DNA from: Scleroderma bovista
Taxonomy: Eukaryota > Basidiomycota > Agaricomycetes > Boletales > Sclerodermataceae
Length of the DNA: 64,000 nt
Direction: 5' to 3'
Assembly: GCA_037178675.1 (NCBI GenBank)
Contig: JAYMGJ010000300.1
Span: forward strand, 169,883-233,882
This document shows positions 9,560 to 22,613 of this stretch, piece after piece. A program made the translations under genes and the position numbers. The first letter of the stretch is position 1. Every line of letters begins with the position of its first letter. The notes beneath the pieces are model-generated. The model made no database searches and was not told the DNA's origin. It saw nothing but the letters and a program-made list of their open reading frames with translations.

Positions 9560-12283
9560 GGCGCAACACCCGTTACTTAACACTGTTTGTGCTCATTCAC
9601 CCCTCTGCCCGGCCAGGCGACATTTTTCCGCCATCAAGCTTGCGATCCGCACTCGCTGTAGTAAACCCGCACAAATATGTTTCATCAAATACAGATCTGG
9701 TCTTGCACGAGTATGCAGCAGAGTATAGAGACACCACTCCAGGGAGGGTCCCTCTGCCGCCACACATCCATCAGCTGGCGAACAATGCGTACTACCACAT
9801 GAGACGGACTAGGCAGGACTAGTCTATGCTGTTTAGGTGCGTACATCGTAGATGCACTCCACGTTAACATGCTTAATGCACCATGACAGCGGAGAAACTG
9901 CAAGCGGCAAATCCGAAAACCGGCGTCTCGCCATCAAATCGCTTCTGGAACTCTCCGTCTCCAATCCAGGCAAAAAAGGATCCAAACTCACTAGCCAAGT
10001 ACCCGCTGCAGAGTTCGTCATTGAAACGTTCAGAAAAGTCGCTCTGAAAACCATCAGCCTCTCAAAGTGGCACGTTGCGCAGATGTGTCGACTCATCGCC
10101 GCCATCCTCCACCTCGGCAACCTTGAATTCACGATCAACCATTCTCGCGACGTCGACGCTGCGGTCATACGTAACACAGATATTCTGGCTCTTGTAGCGG
10201 ATTTCCTCGGTGTTCAGCCCTCCACACTCGAGAACGCCCTCTCCTACAAGACTAAAATGGTCAAGAAGGAGCTCTGCACTGTATTTCTCAATCCTGATGG
10301 AGCTTCTGATAATTGTGACAACCTCGCTAAGACCTTATATTCTCTTTTGTTCACTTGGCTTAACGAACATATCAACCAGCATCTTTGCAGAGATGATTTT
10401 GATACCTTTATCAGACTCTTTGATCTTCCTGGTCCACAGAACATGACTGGTCGCCCCAACTCACTCGACCAATTCTGCATTAACCTTGCAAACGAGCATT
10501 TGCATCATTTTATCCAGCACTGCCTATTTGAGGCACACATGGACGAATACAAAAGCGAAGGCATAGCCTCACTCGTCCCCCCATCCCCTACTTCGACAAT
10601 TCAGAATGTATTCGCCTTCTTCAGAACAAACCTGGTGGACTCATTCATATCATGGATGACCAGGCCCGTTGATTGCATAAAAAGACGGACCATATGATGG
10701 ATAGAGGTGTTTGGAAAGAGATGGGGAAACCATTCTTCATTCAAGCTCAGTGCAATGGATAGATCTGGATACACTACATTTACAGTTAATCACTTCAACG
10801 GGCCTGTTACATATTTGTCGGAGGGGCTCTTGGAACGCAACCTCGATGCCCTCAATCCGGACTTTGTGGCTCTCCTTCAGGGGACTTCCACCTCTGCCCC
10901 TGCGTCTGCTGCTGGTGCAGGGCTGGGCACAGGCACCGACGCAATGGATGGTGCAGGATCCATCAACCCATTCATTAAAGGTCTCTTCTTGGGCAAAGCC
11001 ATCGCAACACAAGCACATCCCAAGAGTGAGGATACCATCGTAGCGGCACAGCAACCTATTAAACCTATGTGCGGGCCCTCTACTCAGTGCAAGGGCACTG
11101 TGAGACGGATGCCTGTGGGGTGCGACACCGCCACAGCCACAATCACCAACAAAGATCAGGACAACAAAGATGGAGCTCAGCACGGTGACACTGGTACCAG
11201 CAGTGCAGGTGGGAGTGGAGTGGGAGCACCATGTGTCACAGGCAAGTTCTGCGCTGCACTCGATACGTTGTTCGACACATTATCCAAGATGCAACCGTGG
11301 TATATATTCTGCATAATATTCTGCATAAATCCCAATGATGCGCGTCTGCCCAACCAGCTCGAGGGGCGCGCTGTCAAGGTGCAGGTGAGGAGTGCGGGTC
11401 TGGGGGCCGTTGTGGCGCGATGTGGTGGTGGGAGTGCAGGTGCTAGGGGAAGAATATGGGAAGTGGGCGTCGAGATTGGGGAATTTTGGAGGAGGTACCG
11501 TACCCCTCTGAGTGCGGAGGGTGTTTTTATACCGGAGGAGAGGGAGCAGAGAGACGGGATTGCACATGCAAGGTCGGCATTGGGGCTTGGCGAGGCAGAT
11601 GTGGTCGTAGGTCAGTTCAAGGTGAGCGATATTGTCACTGAGTTTGCAACGGTGGTGATTATGACGGTACACAGGTGTTCATGTCCCAGGCGGCATTCCA
11701 CGCGCTGGAGGACCGCCTACGCGCAGCAGACGTCGACGAGCAGAAGCGCAACCGCCTACGTGATGCCGAGGTCGAAGCCGGGCTAGACGTACGCCAGGGT
11801 AACGCCGGCGATCCTTATGCGCCATATCTATCTCCTTCAGTCGCTAGAGGTGAAGATGCTGGATTTGGGAACACATACGGTGACCAAGCACCACTTGTCG
11901 GTCGGGGATCGTCTTTCCACCGCGAATACGAGGACGATGTAGACGAAGACAAGTCCATGCGGAGCGACGATTTCGATTACCGCAGCCGTCTAACGAGCGA
12001 TCGGGACGATTCCAATTCTAACTACGGTACCGAATCGTACGCGCCCTCTAGGAATATGTTTCAGACTGCGGATAAGGAGGGACACGTACCCAAGGAGACG
12101 CTGCCGGGAGAAGCTCGCTCTGAACATGATCATATCTGGTTCATATGCGCTTGTGCTGTATTTGTGATCGCCGTCTTGGGCTCGGTCATCTGTCCCACTC
12201 AGCACGCCTTCAATACGTCCGAGCTCGCGTCCCATGCGTATCAGAACGGTTTTAGAAGTGTTACGAACACGTCGATAGAGTGA
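9560..12283 (+). pseudogene. Class V chitin synthase pseudogene, myosin-head region only
   Basis: Relatives are plasma-membrane chitin synthases with an N-terminal myosin motor. From about 9.64 kb the reading follows that motor: VVNPHKYVSSN, LANNAYYHMRR, the P-loop GETASGKSENRR (after an intron at 9837-9889, still present), VPAAEF, AAILHLGNLEF, LYSLLFTWLNEHIN, FDLPGPQNMT, GKRWGNHSSFK and FTVNHFNGPVTY. From about 11.68 kb it follows the post-motor linker (LSQAAFH-like start, RSRLTSDRDD, SYAPSRNMFQ) and one membrane helix (IWFICACAVFVIAVLGS). Damage: TAG for glutamine just before the intron (RTRQD-stop), loss of roughly 100 residues between AAEF and the HLGNLEF part, a frame change near 10.69 kb, a 12-bp tandem duplication near 11.30 kb, and frame loss across 11.35-11.67 kb. 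The cytochrome b5 and catalytic chitin synthase domains are absent. Intron retention shows a DNA-level copy, not a processed one. Confidence 0.85.
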
Positions 12284-12535
12284 CCCCTCCCCGGCGTGCC
12301 CACTCAAGTAAACGGCATACGGCATCACAATCGTCACGGAGCTAGGTGACGGCAGTGACACAGATGACACCGGTGACCTCGTCGCCCTTCGGTCCGTGGC
12401 CTGCGCCTTCCTAACATGGCATTCCCAGAACCCTTGTCAAGCAGATTCCCGCCAGCCTGCTGTGACTTGAGCTTGTCGCCTTCCATGAAGTCCATAGGCC
12501 TCACCATCATCGTATTTCTTGGCTCATGGCTACTG
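12284..12535. other. Junction between chitin synthase pseudogene and transposase gene
   Basis: An ATG at 12416 is in frame with the transposase and would add 40 residues including a hydrophobic stretch (IGLTIIVFLGSWLLMS). Because the zinc finger follows at once, I take this as the promoter or left end of the element or as unidentified sequence. No terminal inverted repeat could be recognised. Confidence 0.3.
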
Positions 12536-15500
12536 ATGTCAACAACTTTCAAGTGTTCAACTCATTGTAATCGTACCTTTACAGTCCCACGGTACCTGGC
12601 CCAGCACCGTACTTCTTGTCCATCCTACCAACACCAGCTCCGTTCTCATACTGGAAGATCGAGTACCCAACCTGTGGCAAATGGAGAACCACCCAGGAAG
12701 CGTCTGAGATTGGATCCGGATTGTCATGCTTCAACCAATCCAAGTCATGGTGGCGAGGTGAGTGTCCGTTGTTGCGGTCAAGTAATGTTGTCTAATTCAC
12801 AAGCGCAGTACATGGAGACTACTGAAGCTGCTTCTGCAGGCACTAGCGTGCGCGTAGCACGTCCATCCTTGGGTGATCCTCCATTGGATCTGGTGAACCC
12901 TGTTGGACTTGGATCTCCCGCCTCCAGCCCAATCATAGGACCGGACCCACCAAATGAAATACTTCCCCCTCGTGCACGTCGTTTGCCTGCCAGGTTCCGT
13001 GACATCCTACCCACTCCTCCGGTACCTGTTCCCCCCATGGCTGCTGAGCAGCCGTCTATCATCAGACGGGTTATTCTCCATGTATTCGATTCTTTCCGCA
13101 CTCATTTTAATCTCTTTGGTATTGCTCGCGAGTATCGCCACCGCCCATCTCATGACCCGGATGCTTTCCTCTCTGCCAAGGACTTGTCCAATTTCACTCG
13201 CTCAGCACTTGAACAACTCGCGCATGACCCAGCAGTGAGGCAGGAATGTCCGAGTCCACTCAGAGACAACCATGCGCCACCCTGGCCTTGGGCCAACATG
13301 TCAATCTGGCGGCTGATGAACTGGAGATTAACAGGAAGTGTTCAAAAGTCTTCTGCAGAAGTCAATCGCCTTGTGCGCGAGGTCATCCAAGCAGAGGATT
13401 TCAACGTCCTTGAACTGGATGGGTTCAATGCTCATACAGAGGCATCACGCTTAGATGCTGCAGAGAGGGCACTTCCTGAAGATGACCCATTTAACACTGA
13501 CCAATGGAAGACCACCAATGTTGAAATCAGTGTTCCAACCAGGGAGAAGAATCCGAAAGGGAATGGAAGGGCTTTCTATGTTGAGGGACTGAAATATCGG
13601 CCGCTGACTTCTGTGGTCCGGGCGGTTTTTGCAGAGGCATCATCGAAGTTATTTCATCTCACTCCCTTCAAGCGCATGTGGAGATCGCCACTCACTGGAA
13701 ATGAACAGCGCGTTTATGACGAACTTTACACATCAGATGCGTGGATTCAAGCTCATGACGAGATTATGAAACAAAGGCGAGAAGACAACTGCCAACTAGA
13801 AAGGGTAATTGCGGGCATGATGTTTTGGTCGGACGCAACACACCTCGCACAGTTTGGCCATGCATCTGCCTGGCCGATATATCTTTTCTTTGGAAATCTA
13901 TCCAAATATCTCAGAGCCAAACCAGATCTCGGACCTTGTCATCCGATTGCTTTTATTCCGCAGGTAAGCCAATATTCCACGTCTATAGTCATGTAACTGA
14001 CACTCTTCGTAATGTAGCTTCCACAGTCAATACATGGCTTCATCTCGAGCTTTTCGACAAAGAAGAACAATGCTGACCTTCTCACTCACTGCAAACGCGA
14101 GCTTGTTCACGCCATTTGGAGAATATTGTTGGACGATGAATTCATTGATGCGTATAGGAATGGGATAGTGGTAAAATGCTTTGATGGGGTAATGAGGCGA
14201 ATTTACCCTCGGATATTCACGTACTCTGCTGACTACCCGGAAAAGTAAGTATCAGAGTCTTGACAGACTCAGATATCCCAGTGTGAACTAACGCAATATT
14301 ACAGGGTCATCTTAGGCACTTTACGGGACAAAGGAAACTGCCCGTGCCCACGGTGTTTAATCCTGAAATCGGACTTTCACCAACTTGGGATTCTGACCGA
14401 CCTGTCAGCCAGACTGACCTTGGCGCGGACATACTTACGGAACAAGATTGACGAGGCAAGGCGAGCTATCTACCAGCTGGGCATGCCGTTGAAAGGAGTG
14501 GCAGTAGAGCGTCTCTTAGGGGCCGAGTCGCTCATACCAACCGTGGTGCGCCTTTTTTGCACCATCAATTTCCGACCTGTTGCTCAATTGGTTCTTTGTC
14601 TAGAACTCCTTTGCCGAGTGCCTTGGACAGTTCGGTTTCAACATATTCCCTGTGCTCGTGGTGGATCTACTACACGAGTTTGAGCTTGGAGTGGCCAAGA
14701 CAGTCCTCAGACACCTGATACGCCTCATTCATGCAATAGATCCCAGTCTTGTGAATACTCTGAATGAACGGTGAGTGTAATTTGTGAGCGCCGTACCACG
14801 TAACTACTAATGTTTTCACGCATCTCTTAGATTTGCTAATATTCCATCTTTTGGGCTTTCCACCATCCGTCAATTTCCGTCAAACGTCGCTGACACTACG
14901 CAGTGTGCTGCCCGACATTTCGAAGACATGCTCCAGGTATCTTTTGCAACCGCTTATTTCTGCTGCCACGTAAACTGATCCACACAATGTCTAGTGTGCA
15001 ATGCCTGCATTTGAAGGCTTGCTACCAGAAACGCATGATACAATTGTTCAAGTACTCCTCTTCCGCCTGTGCGAATGGCACGCTCTGGCAAAGCTGCGCC
15101 TTCACACTGACACATCCCTTGAATTACTGGGGCAGTCTTTGCGACGACTTTCTGCCCAAATCCGAAGGTTTCAGAGCTGCACGTGTGTAGCTTTTCAAGC
15201 TGTTGAACTACCCAACGAAGCTGCTCAGCGACAAAGGCGGGAAGTAGCCGAACTCCAATCTGGCCAGCGAACGAAGCCATCACGTTCAGCACCTCAGTGT
15301 AAGACGTTCAACATCAATACTTACAAGTTCCATGCGCTGGGCGACTACGTTGGAACCATAAGGATGTTTGGAACGACGGATTCCTACACCACCCAAATCG
15401 TGAGTGTGTACTCTCTGCGTTGTTATACTATGTGGCTGACATTCATATAAAACATAGGGTGAACGTGCTCATCAAATCGTCAAGAGGTTTTATTCGCAAT

Positions 15501-16709
15501 CAAACAAAAAAAATGTGGTCAACCAATTCGCTACGCAGGAGCGGCGGCATACAGTCCTCAGGCGGCAGTGTGAACGCCTGAACCCTGAAGTTAGTGATGC
15601 CGATCCAAGCGATGCCGATCCAGAGATCCATCATGTCATGACGGATATTCCAAGACATGACAATACGTTCAACTTAGCAGACCTCATTGGAACGTACCGT
15701 GAAGATCCTGCCATGAAGGTATAGACTTCTGCTAGTTTCCTGAATTTTGCTTCTGAGATGGGGTTGGCAGCCAGATTTTGTGCAGAAACTCAAAAACCAT
15801 CTCCTCTCGAGGCTACTTGGACTGGACTACGATGGGGATGAACGATCTTTCTCACCTGAGGATCGGAACGGTCTTCGCTTAACAAACCATCAAATGGTCG
15901 AGTCAAAGATCTTCCGGGTTAACTACACTACCTACGATATTCGCCGCGATCAAGATGTGATACGACCTGGCTCCAACAACAGTGTCATTATGACACTGTC
16001 AAGGGAAACTAGTCCCACCGCGCATCCATTCTGGTATGCACAGGTCCTGCGTGCTTTCCACATCCAGGTCCACTTCTGTCCGGGAGGCGTAAGTCAGCCA
16101 AAGCGAAGTATGGAAGTTCTCTGGGTACGGTGGCTTGGAGTGGATCCAGACCATCGATGGGGCTTTAAACAGGCCCGTCTTCCAAAGATCGGGTTCATCC
16201 CAGATAGTAACGACGCATTTGGTTTCTTGGACCCCTTGCTGGTTATCCGGGGTTGTCATATCATACCTGCGTTTGTTGATGGCCGCACAGATCTCCTAAT
16301 GCCTCGTGGGCCATCACTTTCCAGGCGACCAGGGGAAATTGATGATTGGAGAGCGTTCTATGTGAATATGTAAGCTACTCGCATTTACTGTTATACACTA
16401 AAGAAATTCAATGATGACCCTCAAAGCTTTGCGGACCGTGATATGTTTGCCCGTTTTGCAGGTATAGGCGTGGGCCATAGTGCAGTCAACTTGGGTCAAG
16501 TACCAGCACTAAGCATTACCGAGGACAACGAAGTTGATGTCGAAGCTTATAGAGAAAGCAAGGAGTCCGACATCCTGGATGAGGTCAGGGAGCACTCGGG
16601 GGCTGGGTACAGTTTGGATGACGACGACGACGACGACACTGAGGAGGATTTGGACCTGGGAAATGTCTCCAGCGATTCGGAAGTGGACGAGGACAATAGT
16701 TACTATTAG
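12536..16709 (+). CDS. Large C2H2 zinc-finger transposase-type protein, intact
   Basis: Predicted 1,238-residue protein of a large family repeated in agaric genomes, probably the transposase of a CACTA/Plavaka-like DNA transposon. Nine exons: 12536-13963, 14018-14244, 14305-14545, 14604-14770, 14831-14936, 14995-15399, 15458-15718, 15771-16369 and 16427-16709; all eight introns (51-60 bp) are GT-AG with matching phases. A C2H2 finger opens the protein (FKCSTHCNRTFTVPRYLAQH). Family blocks follow: FMMWSDATHLAQFG-like segment (MMFWSDATHLAQFG), PRIFTYSADYPEK, CPCPRCL, LVVDLLHEFELGV, TYKFHALGDY, VLWVRWLGVDP, DRDMFARFAGIGVGH. The tail is acidic. The start could also be 12416. No stop or frameshift is seen, unlike the other transposases in the window, so it is recent or under selection. 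It abuts the chitin synthase pseudogene. Confidence 0.75.
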
Positions 16710-17640
16710 TATTCGCAATGCATTGTGTTTGCCATGCTATGAGTAAGCCTAAATACATATGACCCGTCTTTTCTGAGGTAGGGATAACAGTTCACGAAAC
16801 CAATATAGCCTGCAGCTGAGAACAAAGTTGATCAGACATAATGTCTGCCTTCCCTCGGGAAAAAATGTAATTTGCTGCTGGAGTATGATATATGGCGCAC
16901 ATGATTATCACGGTGAGACGAATTACGCAGTCATTTGTAAGGTAATGTCGAGACATCAGAATCTAGAGGATTACTCTACTACGAATATAAGGCCTGATAC
17001 CTGGAGTATCATTTTAGAGCTGATGGCCATTAGAACAAAAAATTACATTGATCTGATATGGCTAGAGAAGCTTATATGGAGTGACTGTCAGTATTATAGA
17101 CGTGCGATAACTATGTACATTTGTTGGTTGTTCGAACATAAATATAGTCTACTCGAATCCATCATAGTCCATTCTCGACTCGTACCATCAAGACAACTTT
17201 TGACTCAACACCGTAATACATATCGGGCGCCTGTGGTTTCAGTGGTGTTCTACCATCTACCGATTAGCCATTACGCACAAGCATGATATAGTAGTCATAG
17301 TAACAATCGATGTATCTCTGTTAGTTCATCAATCCTGATTGAACCGGAGATAGAATGAATACAAAAGGTTGGTATTTGACAACAAATGCAGCATATTCGA
17401 CACTAACGGACACTGAAATACACAAGATCGCGGACATTCAAAAAATGTTGACACATTTCGGGTGGGAGTGACCTTGTTAGACAAGGTGAAGATTAGTGCC
17501 TTATGTCCTGGTGTGGCGTATCGAAAATTCGAAATGGCGCAAAGCACTCTGTCGCCGGATAACTACCTCGAGCCGAGGAGGTGACTGGTCAGGTTAGGAT
17601 TCCAGTGGTTGCAAGAATCTAACGATTAAGCAACACAGGT
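16710..17640. other. AT-rich region without recognised gene
   Basis: A 152-codon frame at 16828-17286 is AT-rich and has no motif. The right terminus of the preceding transposon may lie here, but no inverted repeat partner was found by eye. Confidence 0.3.
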
Positions 17641-17649
17641 GAATAGTTG

Positions 17650-18420
17650 GGATGGACCAGAGATGGGACACCAGAAGATGGAGCATTCACGCTGTATCGT
17701 CGATGGTAGACGGACGACAAAGGCCCAGTCACGGGCTGAATAAACGTTCTGGAGGCGCACGAGCAGCACGGTCTCGATCTTCCGGTCAACACGCGCTTTC
17801 TATTCGAAAGGAAGGAAGAAATCGGCAGCCCAGGCTTGGATGACTTCATTTGTGTTAAGAAAGGCGAAAATGAAATTTCCACCCACTGGTGGACGGTGTT
17901 TGCATCGTTCGTCCCCACTGCCATGGCTACAGATGACTTGCACTCAGAGATGTACGGACGGATGATTCACGAGCACATGACCGACACGGTAAAGCTATTG
18001 AGAAAACTCGTTGAGTCATGTGCGCCTTCCATTAACTAACTTATTCCGCCCCAGGGAAGAGTATGAACTCATGGACTATACCGGCAGTGGCAGATCTTCA
18101 GGAGGATAGTAGCGGTCGCGAAATCTGTGCCTTTAACGGCAGATCTACCGTGCTTCTTAACCCAGAGCTGGGTAGGTCGAACTGACAGAAAACCACGCGG
18201 TCCTGTTAATGGGCCGTACGCGGTTCCCATCGTTGTCTGTCCACGGTAATAAAGGTATCTTCAATACAGATGACGGCTATCTCAGGGTGACAGTTTAAAA
18301 CCTCATTGGCGAGTCAATCCCCGTTTCTCTCACATTCAGCAACCTTCTCGGGGAAAACGTGTTTCTCTTACCCATGGGACAAACCAGCGACGGCGCTCAG
18401 TACGTATTGCGCCTTTTACA
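17650..18420 (+). pseudogene. M20 metallodipeptidase pseudogene (Cys-Gly dipeptidase/DUG1-like)
   Basis: Relatives hydrolyse Cys-Gly in glutathione turnover. Reading three frames gives family segments in order: DDKGPVTG then a TGA where tryptophan is expected, VLEAHEQHGLDLPVN, GSPGLDDFI, DLHSEMYGRMIHEHMTDTVKL (standing for the DLHSGxFG block), then near 18.2 kb GRTRFPSLSVHG, and near 18.31-18.41 kb GESIPVSLTFSNLLGENV and LLPMGQTSDGAQ. The metal-binding N-terminal part, most of the lid region and the last part of the dimer domain are missing, and at least two stops and several frameshifts are present, so it is dead. It could have been left by rearrangement together with the neighbouring transposon. 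Confidence 0.75.
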
Positions 18421-18894
18421 TCCAGGAATCTAGATAGAATTGGCTCGCACTAGTACCAAGCTTGAGAAGCTTGACGAGGCTAATTGCATCAAAAGAGTGC
18501 GTACCAAACTGCATGTTGGTCTCCCTTGCTAATATAGTTGCAGACGAAGGTGCCATTTGATAAATACTTCTATGTACTTGCCAGCATCCAATGATTGAGC
18601 TCAGAGTGGGTGCGTCATGGTAGATCAGTACATCAACCAGAAATGATCCTTTGGTGCATGTGAAGCCTGTCATGGTACATCTGCCTAGTCTCGACAATTT
18701 CCAACTTGATTAACTCGTGTACGAATTTAGCTTTCAAAAGTTTTGTAGGTATCTGAGTGGTTTCCCAATCAACCAATTTATCTATAGGTCTGGATCCTTA
18801 AACTTTTTTATCACCAACTGCCTTTCTCCAGCACCTCAGATTTGTTATACATGTTTTGTGCTACTGCCTCTTCAACCTGTTTTGTTCCACCAGT
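18421..18894. other. Gap between M20 pseudogene and exportin gene
   Basis: No motif-bearing ORF. It presumably holds the 3' untranslated region and terminator of the exportin-2 gene on the minus strand. Confidence 0.3.
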
Positions 18895-21800
18895 TCACTG
18901 TATAGAATATCCTTCTACAACTAAACCCTCCAAGAAGGATTTTACAATAGGTTCGGCCACAGCTAACAATGGTCCAACTCTGGCCCTCGATAGAGCCTGA
19001 CCAAGGAACACCCTCGGATCCTTCACATATGCGACAGGATCGACGGGAGAACTATCGGCAGCAGCGAGACGCGAGTAAGCAGCTTGATACCCTGCAGTTT
19101 GTTCTTCATAGTCGATCTCGGTGAGGCCCGTCGTGGTGGTGTCGTCGTTCGAGGTCGATTTGCTGAGGTACTGTGGTTCATCAAAAAGCTTTACGAGGAC
19201 AGTGAACGCAGGCATCCTGAGTGGCCAAGAGAGGCAATCTAAGCGAGGAATCGCATACGACGGAGGCCATAGAAACGCATACCAACTACGCGCAGTAGGC
19301 TCTGAGCGCATCACCTGGCTCTCAGTCAGCATGCGCGTCAGGCCAACCGCTGTCAGCTTGCGGTCCTTGTGTGGCATCTTCGGGATTTGAGGTATAACAA
19401 AGGACATCAGGACCTGAGACCACAGCCTAGTAGCTCGAGCGATCAGTGCGCTGATACCCATCAAGAAAAACAACTTGAAGCGTACTGTGGCTGAATTTCC
19501 TCGACCATAGAAATGACATAGTCGGGGCCAAGGCCCTCGACGTCGATAGCCATGGAGAAGAGCAAAAAGAGAGAGAAATGGTATACATATCTATCTGTCT
19601 TACTTGTTTGCATCCTTGTTAACAGCGTCATGAGCAAGACCCTGAAATATTGCTTCATGTGGGTCCTGCCAAAAGGTCAGCCATTCGGTTCCCGGGAAGG
19701 AGTTAGAAGACGTACGGTGGTACGTATTGCATGACTGCCTGTAAGAGCTCAAAGCCCCAAACGTCGTTGATCTTTGACGGGACGAGGCGCTGCTGAATAA
19801 TGGCAAGGACGGACGGTATTTGGTTCTTCGCCATCATTTCGTTGGCGTCGCGCGCAAGGAATGCCTTGAGCAATTTGACGAGAGCTGGGATACTGCCCTT
19901 CTGTTGCCAACAGGCAGGCATGAAGAGGAACGGAAGGAGGGTGCGGTAATCGGCTGGAACACCAGTGGTATGCATCTCCAGCATCTGGGCCAGAATCTGG
20001 AAGACATAGGGGATATACTCTGAACCACGAGTCATCGGTAACAAGTCTTGTGAAACTGAACAACTTACGATCAATATCCTGTTGAAGGATCGAAGTGCAA
20101 TGAGGGAAGAGAGCTTGTTCAAAAGCAGAGAGAGTCGATCCATCGTGTACCACAAATCTGCAGCTAAATTACTATGCGTCCCTATTTCAGCTCGGGAGCA
20201 TACCTCAAGAGAGCTGATATGCTCTCAAAAAGATAATGATCGAAGTTGGGATTGCTTGGGTTCTTGGAGACAGCGCTAAGAATGACAATGAGTCTTTGAA
20301 GTACTTGCTGGTACAGTGGGGTCAACGTTTGTCGAGCGGTGACGATTACTCTCATTGCACCTAGGGGCAAGGAGACCCATCGACAATCAATATCACACTA
20401 ACTCGACAAAGGAAAATAACAAACATTTCATGAGGTGATCATTCTCTGAAATTTTTTCCGGAGTGCCTGCTGCTTCGATTTTGACCAACGTTGCATGAAG
20501 CAGATCAGGCGCAATGTCGTGCACGTCTGCTTGTGCAAATCTAATAACAGTGCTTAACGGAAAGAGAGATAAATCGCCACAAGGTAGAGGCTTACACAAG
20601 TTGAGATCCCTTTTTCATAAACAGTATGCGATCAATGGTAATGGCCGCATACGTGTACGCAACGTAGTTGTCCGACTTCAGGTGACTGACAAGGAGAGGC
20701 AAGACGAAGAGAAGTTGCTCCTTTGTCAACTACTCAAATAGTAGGTCATCAAGGTCATTCTGCCAAACCGATAACCTAGATACTACATACCTGATTTCGG
20801 AATGTCAACAGGAATCGGATCGCGTCGACCTGCAGAATCGGGTGTACAGTAGCTTGGGCGCCTTGCAAGTCTGGGAGAACGTGTTGCGAAAAGAAATCCA
20901 CTACATCGACTTGTGCGTTAATGGAGGTCACGCCATGCTGGTATACGAGTCAGTTTTCGTAATGAAGTCAACTCGGTTCTCCATCCATATGCTCACCTTT
21001 GCGGTTGAGGTTTCGGTTGCAATAGCGGTGAGAAGATATACAGCACTGTCTTTTGATCTCCATTCTTGTCCCGGATTGGAGCTGTACATGCTGAGCGCAG
21101 AGTTGATCAGAGATCCTACAATTTCTGTAGCTTCGGTCTGGAATCCGCTTCCGACCAATGCCTGTAGCACATCTGCGGCAGCCTGTCGTCTTGTGCACGC
21201 TTCCGCAGATCCCGCTCCACCGGATCCAGAGGGGAGCGCCAGATCAAGACGGATGAATTCGAGTGGATCATCTTCGAATTGTTCCGTTTCATGGTCACGC
21301 AAACCAACGTTGGGCAATACTACCTCTCTCACGAGAGAAGATATGTCGCCTTTGGACGAAAATAAAATTTTAAAGTGATTAGAACGGATCGTTGATGAAA
21401 TGAAGCGCAGAGCTTGAGAAACAAGCTAATGGGTAGAATAGGTTAACTGGGGGATTTTCGAGAACCAATCGTCTTACTTGGTCGTGGGCTACATTTGAAA
21501 GTTCTCTGGACCCAGCAATTGTCAACACACTTCTCATAAAAGACGGAACAGTAGATGAAAGCGACAGTTGTTCAGGGTAGAGTTTGACATATAGCTAGAA
21601 ATTGTCAGGGATGGAGGACACAAGAATGATGGTTCAATACGGACCTCAGTTATTTCAAAGATCACTGTCTTCAGTCGTGCAGGAAGGGATGGGCTCACAT
21701 CATCAAACTGCATGAAAGAGGGTGAGCCAGGATCAAAAAGGACATTGATCACACACTTGTCCCTTCAGTGCAGGAGGATCCCACGTAAGGAACCGATGAA

Positions 21801-22613
21801 AGATACCAGCGTCCGCGAAGAAGTCATTGTGGGCATCCTCAATACCAGGGGGTAAATCGTGACAGGTGAAGTCGTAAAATACTTCTGCAAGTAAAATTTG
21901 TGATTGTGTCATGATTTCGATGTTGGCCGGAGAGGCTGGAGAGAGGAGCAACGTCGCTGTGCGGCGGAACAGCTCCAGGAAAGGGTTCATAAATTGTGAT
22001 AATACGAGATTGATCTCCGAATATAGTTGGTTTGAGGCAGATTGAGAGCGCCAATGACGGAAAATAGAGTGTGCAGCCTCAAGGACACCAGCATTGATAG
22101 CGTAATCTTGTGGAGAAAGAGACTGTACAAGTTGCTTCAGAGGGATGTCAGAGTGGTGTCCGTCGAATTTGTGGTGTCAAACATACAGCGATCAGATCAC
22201 TCCACTGAACAGGGAAATCAAGTTCTGCGATGAGCGCAATTGACTCTGCGATCTGAGCACGAATTGCCTTGTCTGAAGGGCTCGAAAGTGCGATCATTGA
22301 AGGAACCAACTGTGCTCGGATATTTGCCTTTTCCTTCTCCGGCAGAGGTGCGACATCCTGTGACAAGGTGTTTGAAGCGTGTCGAGTTGCCAAGGAGCGA
22401 CATGCTGACCTCTTCCCATCTGAGTTTAGCGATGTTTTTTAGATATATTCCTCCAGCGAGTCTGATTGAAGGATCTACGTTCTTATTGAGGATCAGCTGA
22501 AGTAAATGAGAAAGAAAGCCATCTTGGGGGGTGAGTTGGTGAAGCTGTTGTTCCGCTTGCTTTCTCGTGGCAGGTTGCAACGATGCTTGAAGTAGCGATG
22601 CGACATCAGCCAT
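18895..22613 (-). CDS. CSE1: Exportin-2 (importin-alpha re-exporter)
   Basis: Predicted 984-residue karyopherin-beta that returns importin-alpha from nucleus to cytoplasm with RanGTP. Fifteen exons on the minus strand: 22613-22410, 22357-22187, 22134-21757, 21707-21645, 21594-21478, 21425-20997, 20937-20791, 20729-20596, 20540-20425, 20360-20204, 20157-20069, 20019-19716, 19665-19486, 19426-19283 and 19216-18895; all phases agree. The start MADVASLLQASLQP matches the family N-terminus, followed by the importin-beta N-terminal domain (RKQAEQQL, RLAGGIYLKN, LRWEE). HEAT-repeat blocks typical of CSE1 follow (YYDFTCHDLP-like FYDFTCHDLPPGIED, VVLPNVGLRDHETEQFEDDPLEF, IPYVFQILAQMLE, VLMTLLTRMQTSKTD). 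The end, IDYEEQTAGYQAAYSRLA and DPVAYVKDP, is the family C-terminus. Intact and surely essential. A TTG in frame at 22631 is not needed. Confidence 0.93.

Noticed and set aside
16828..17286. 152-codon ORF after the large transposase
   Set aside because: AT-driven composition, no motif, no continuity with neighbouring exons.
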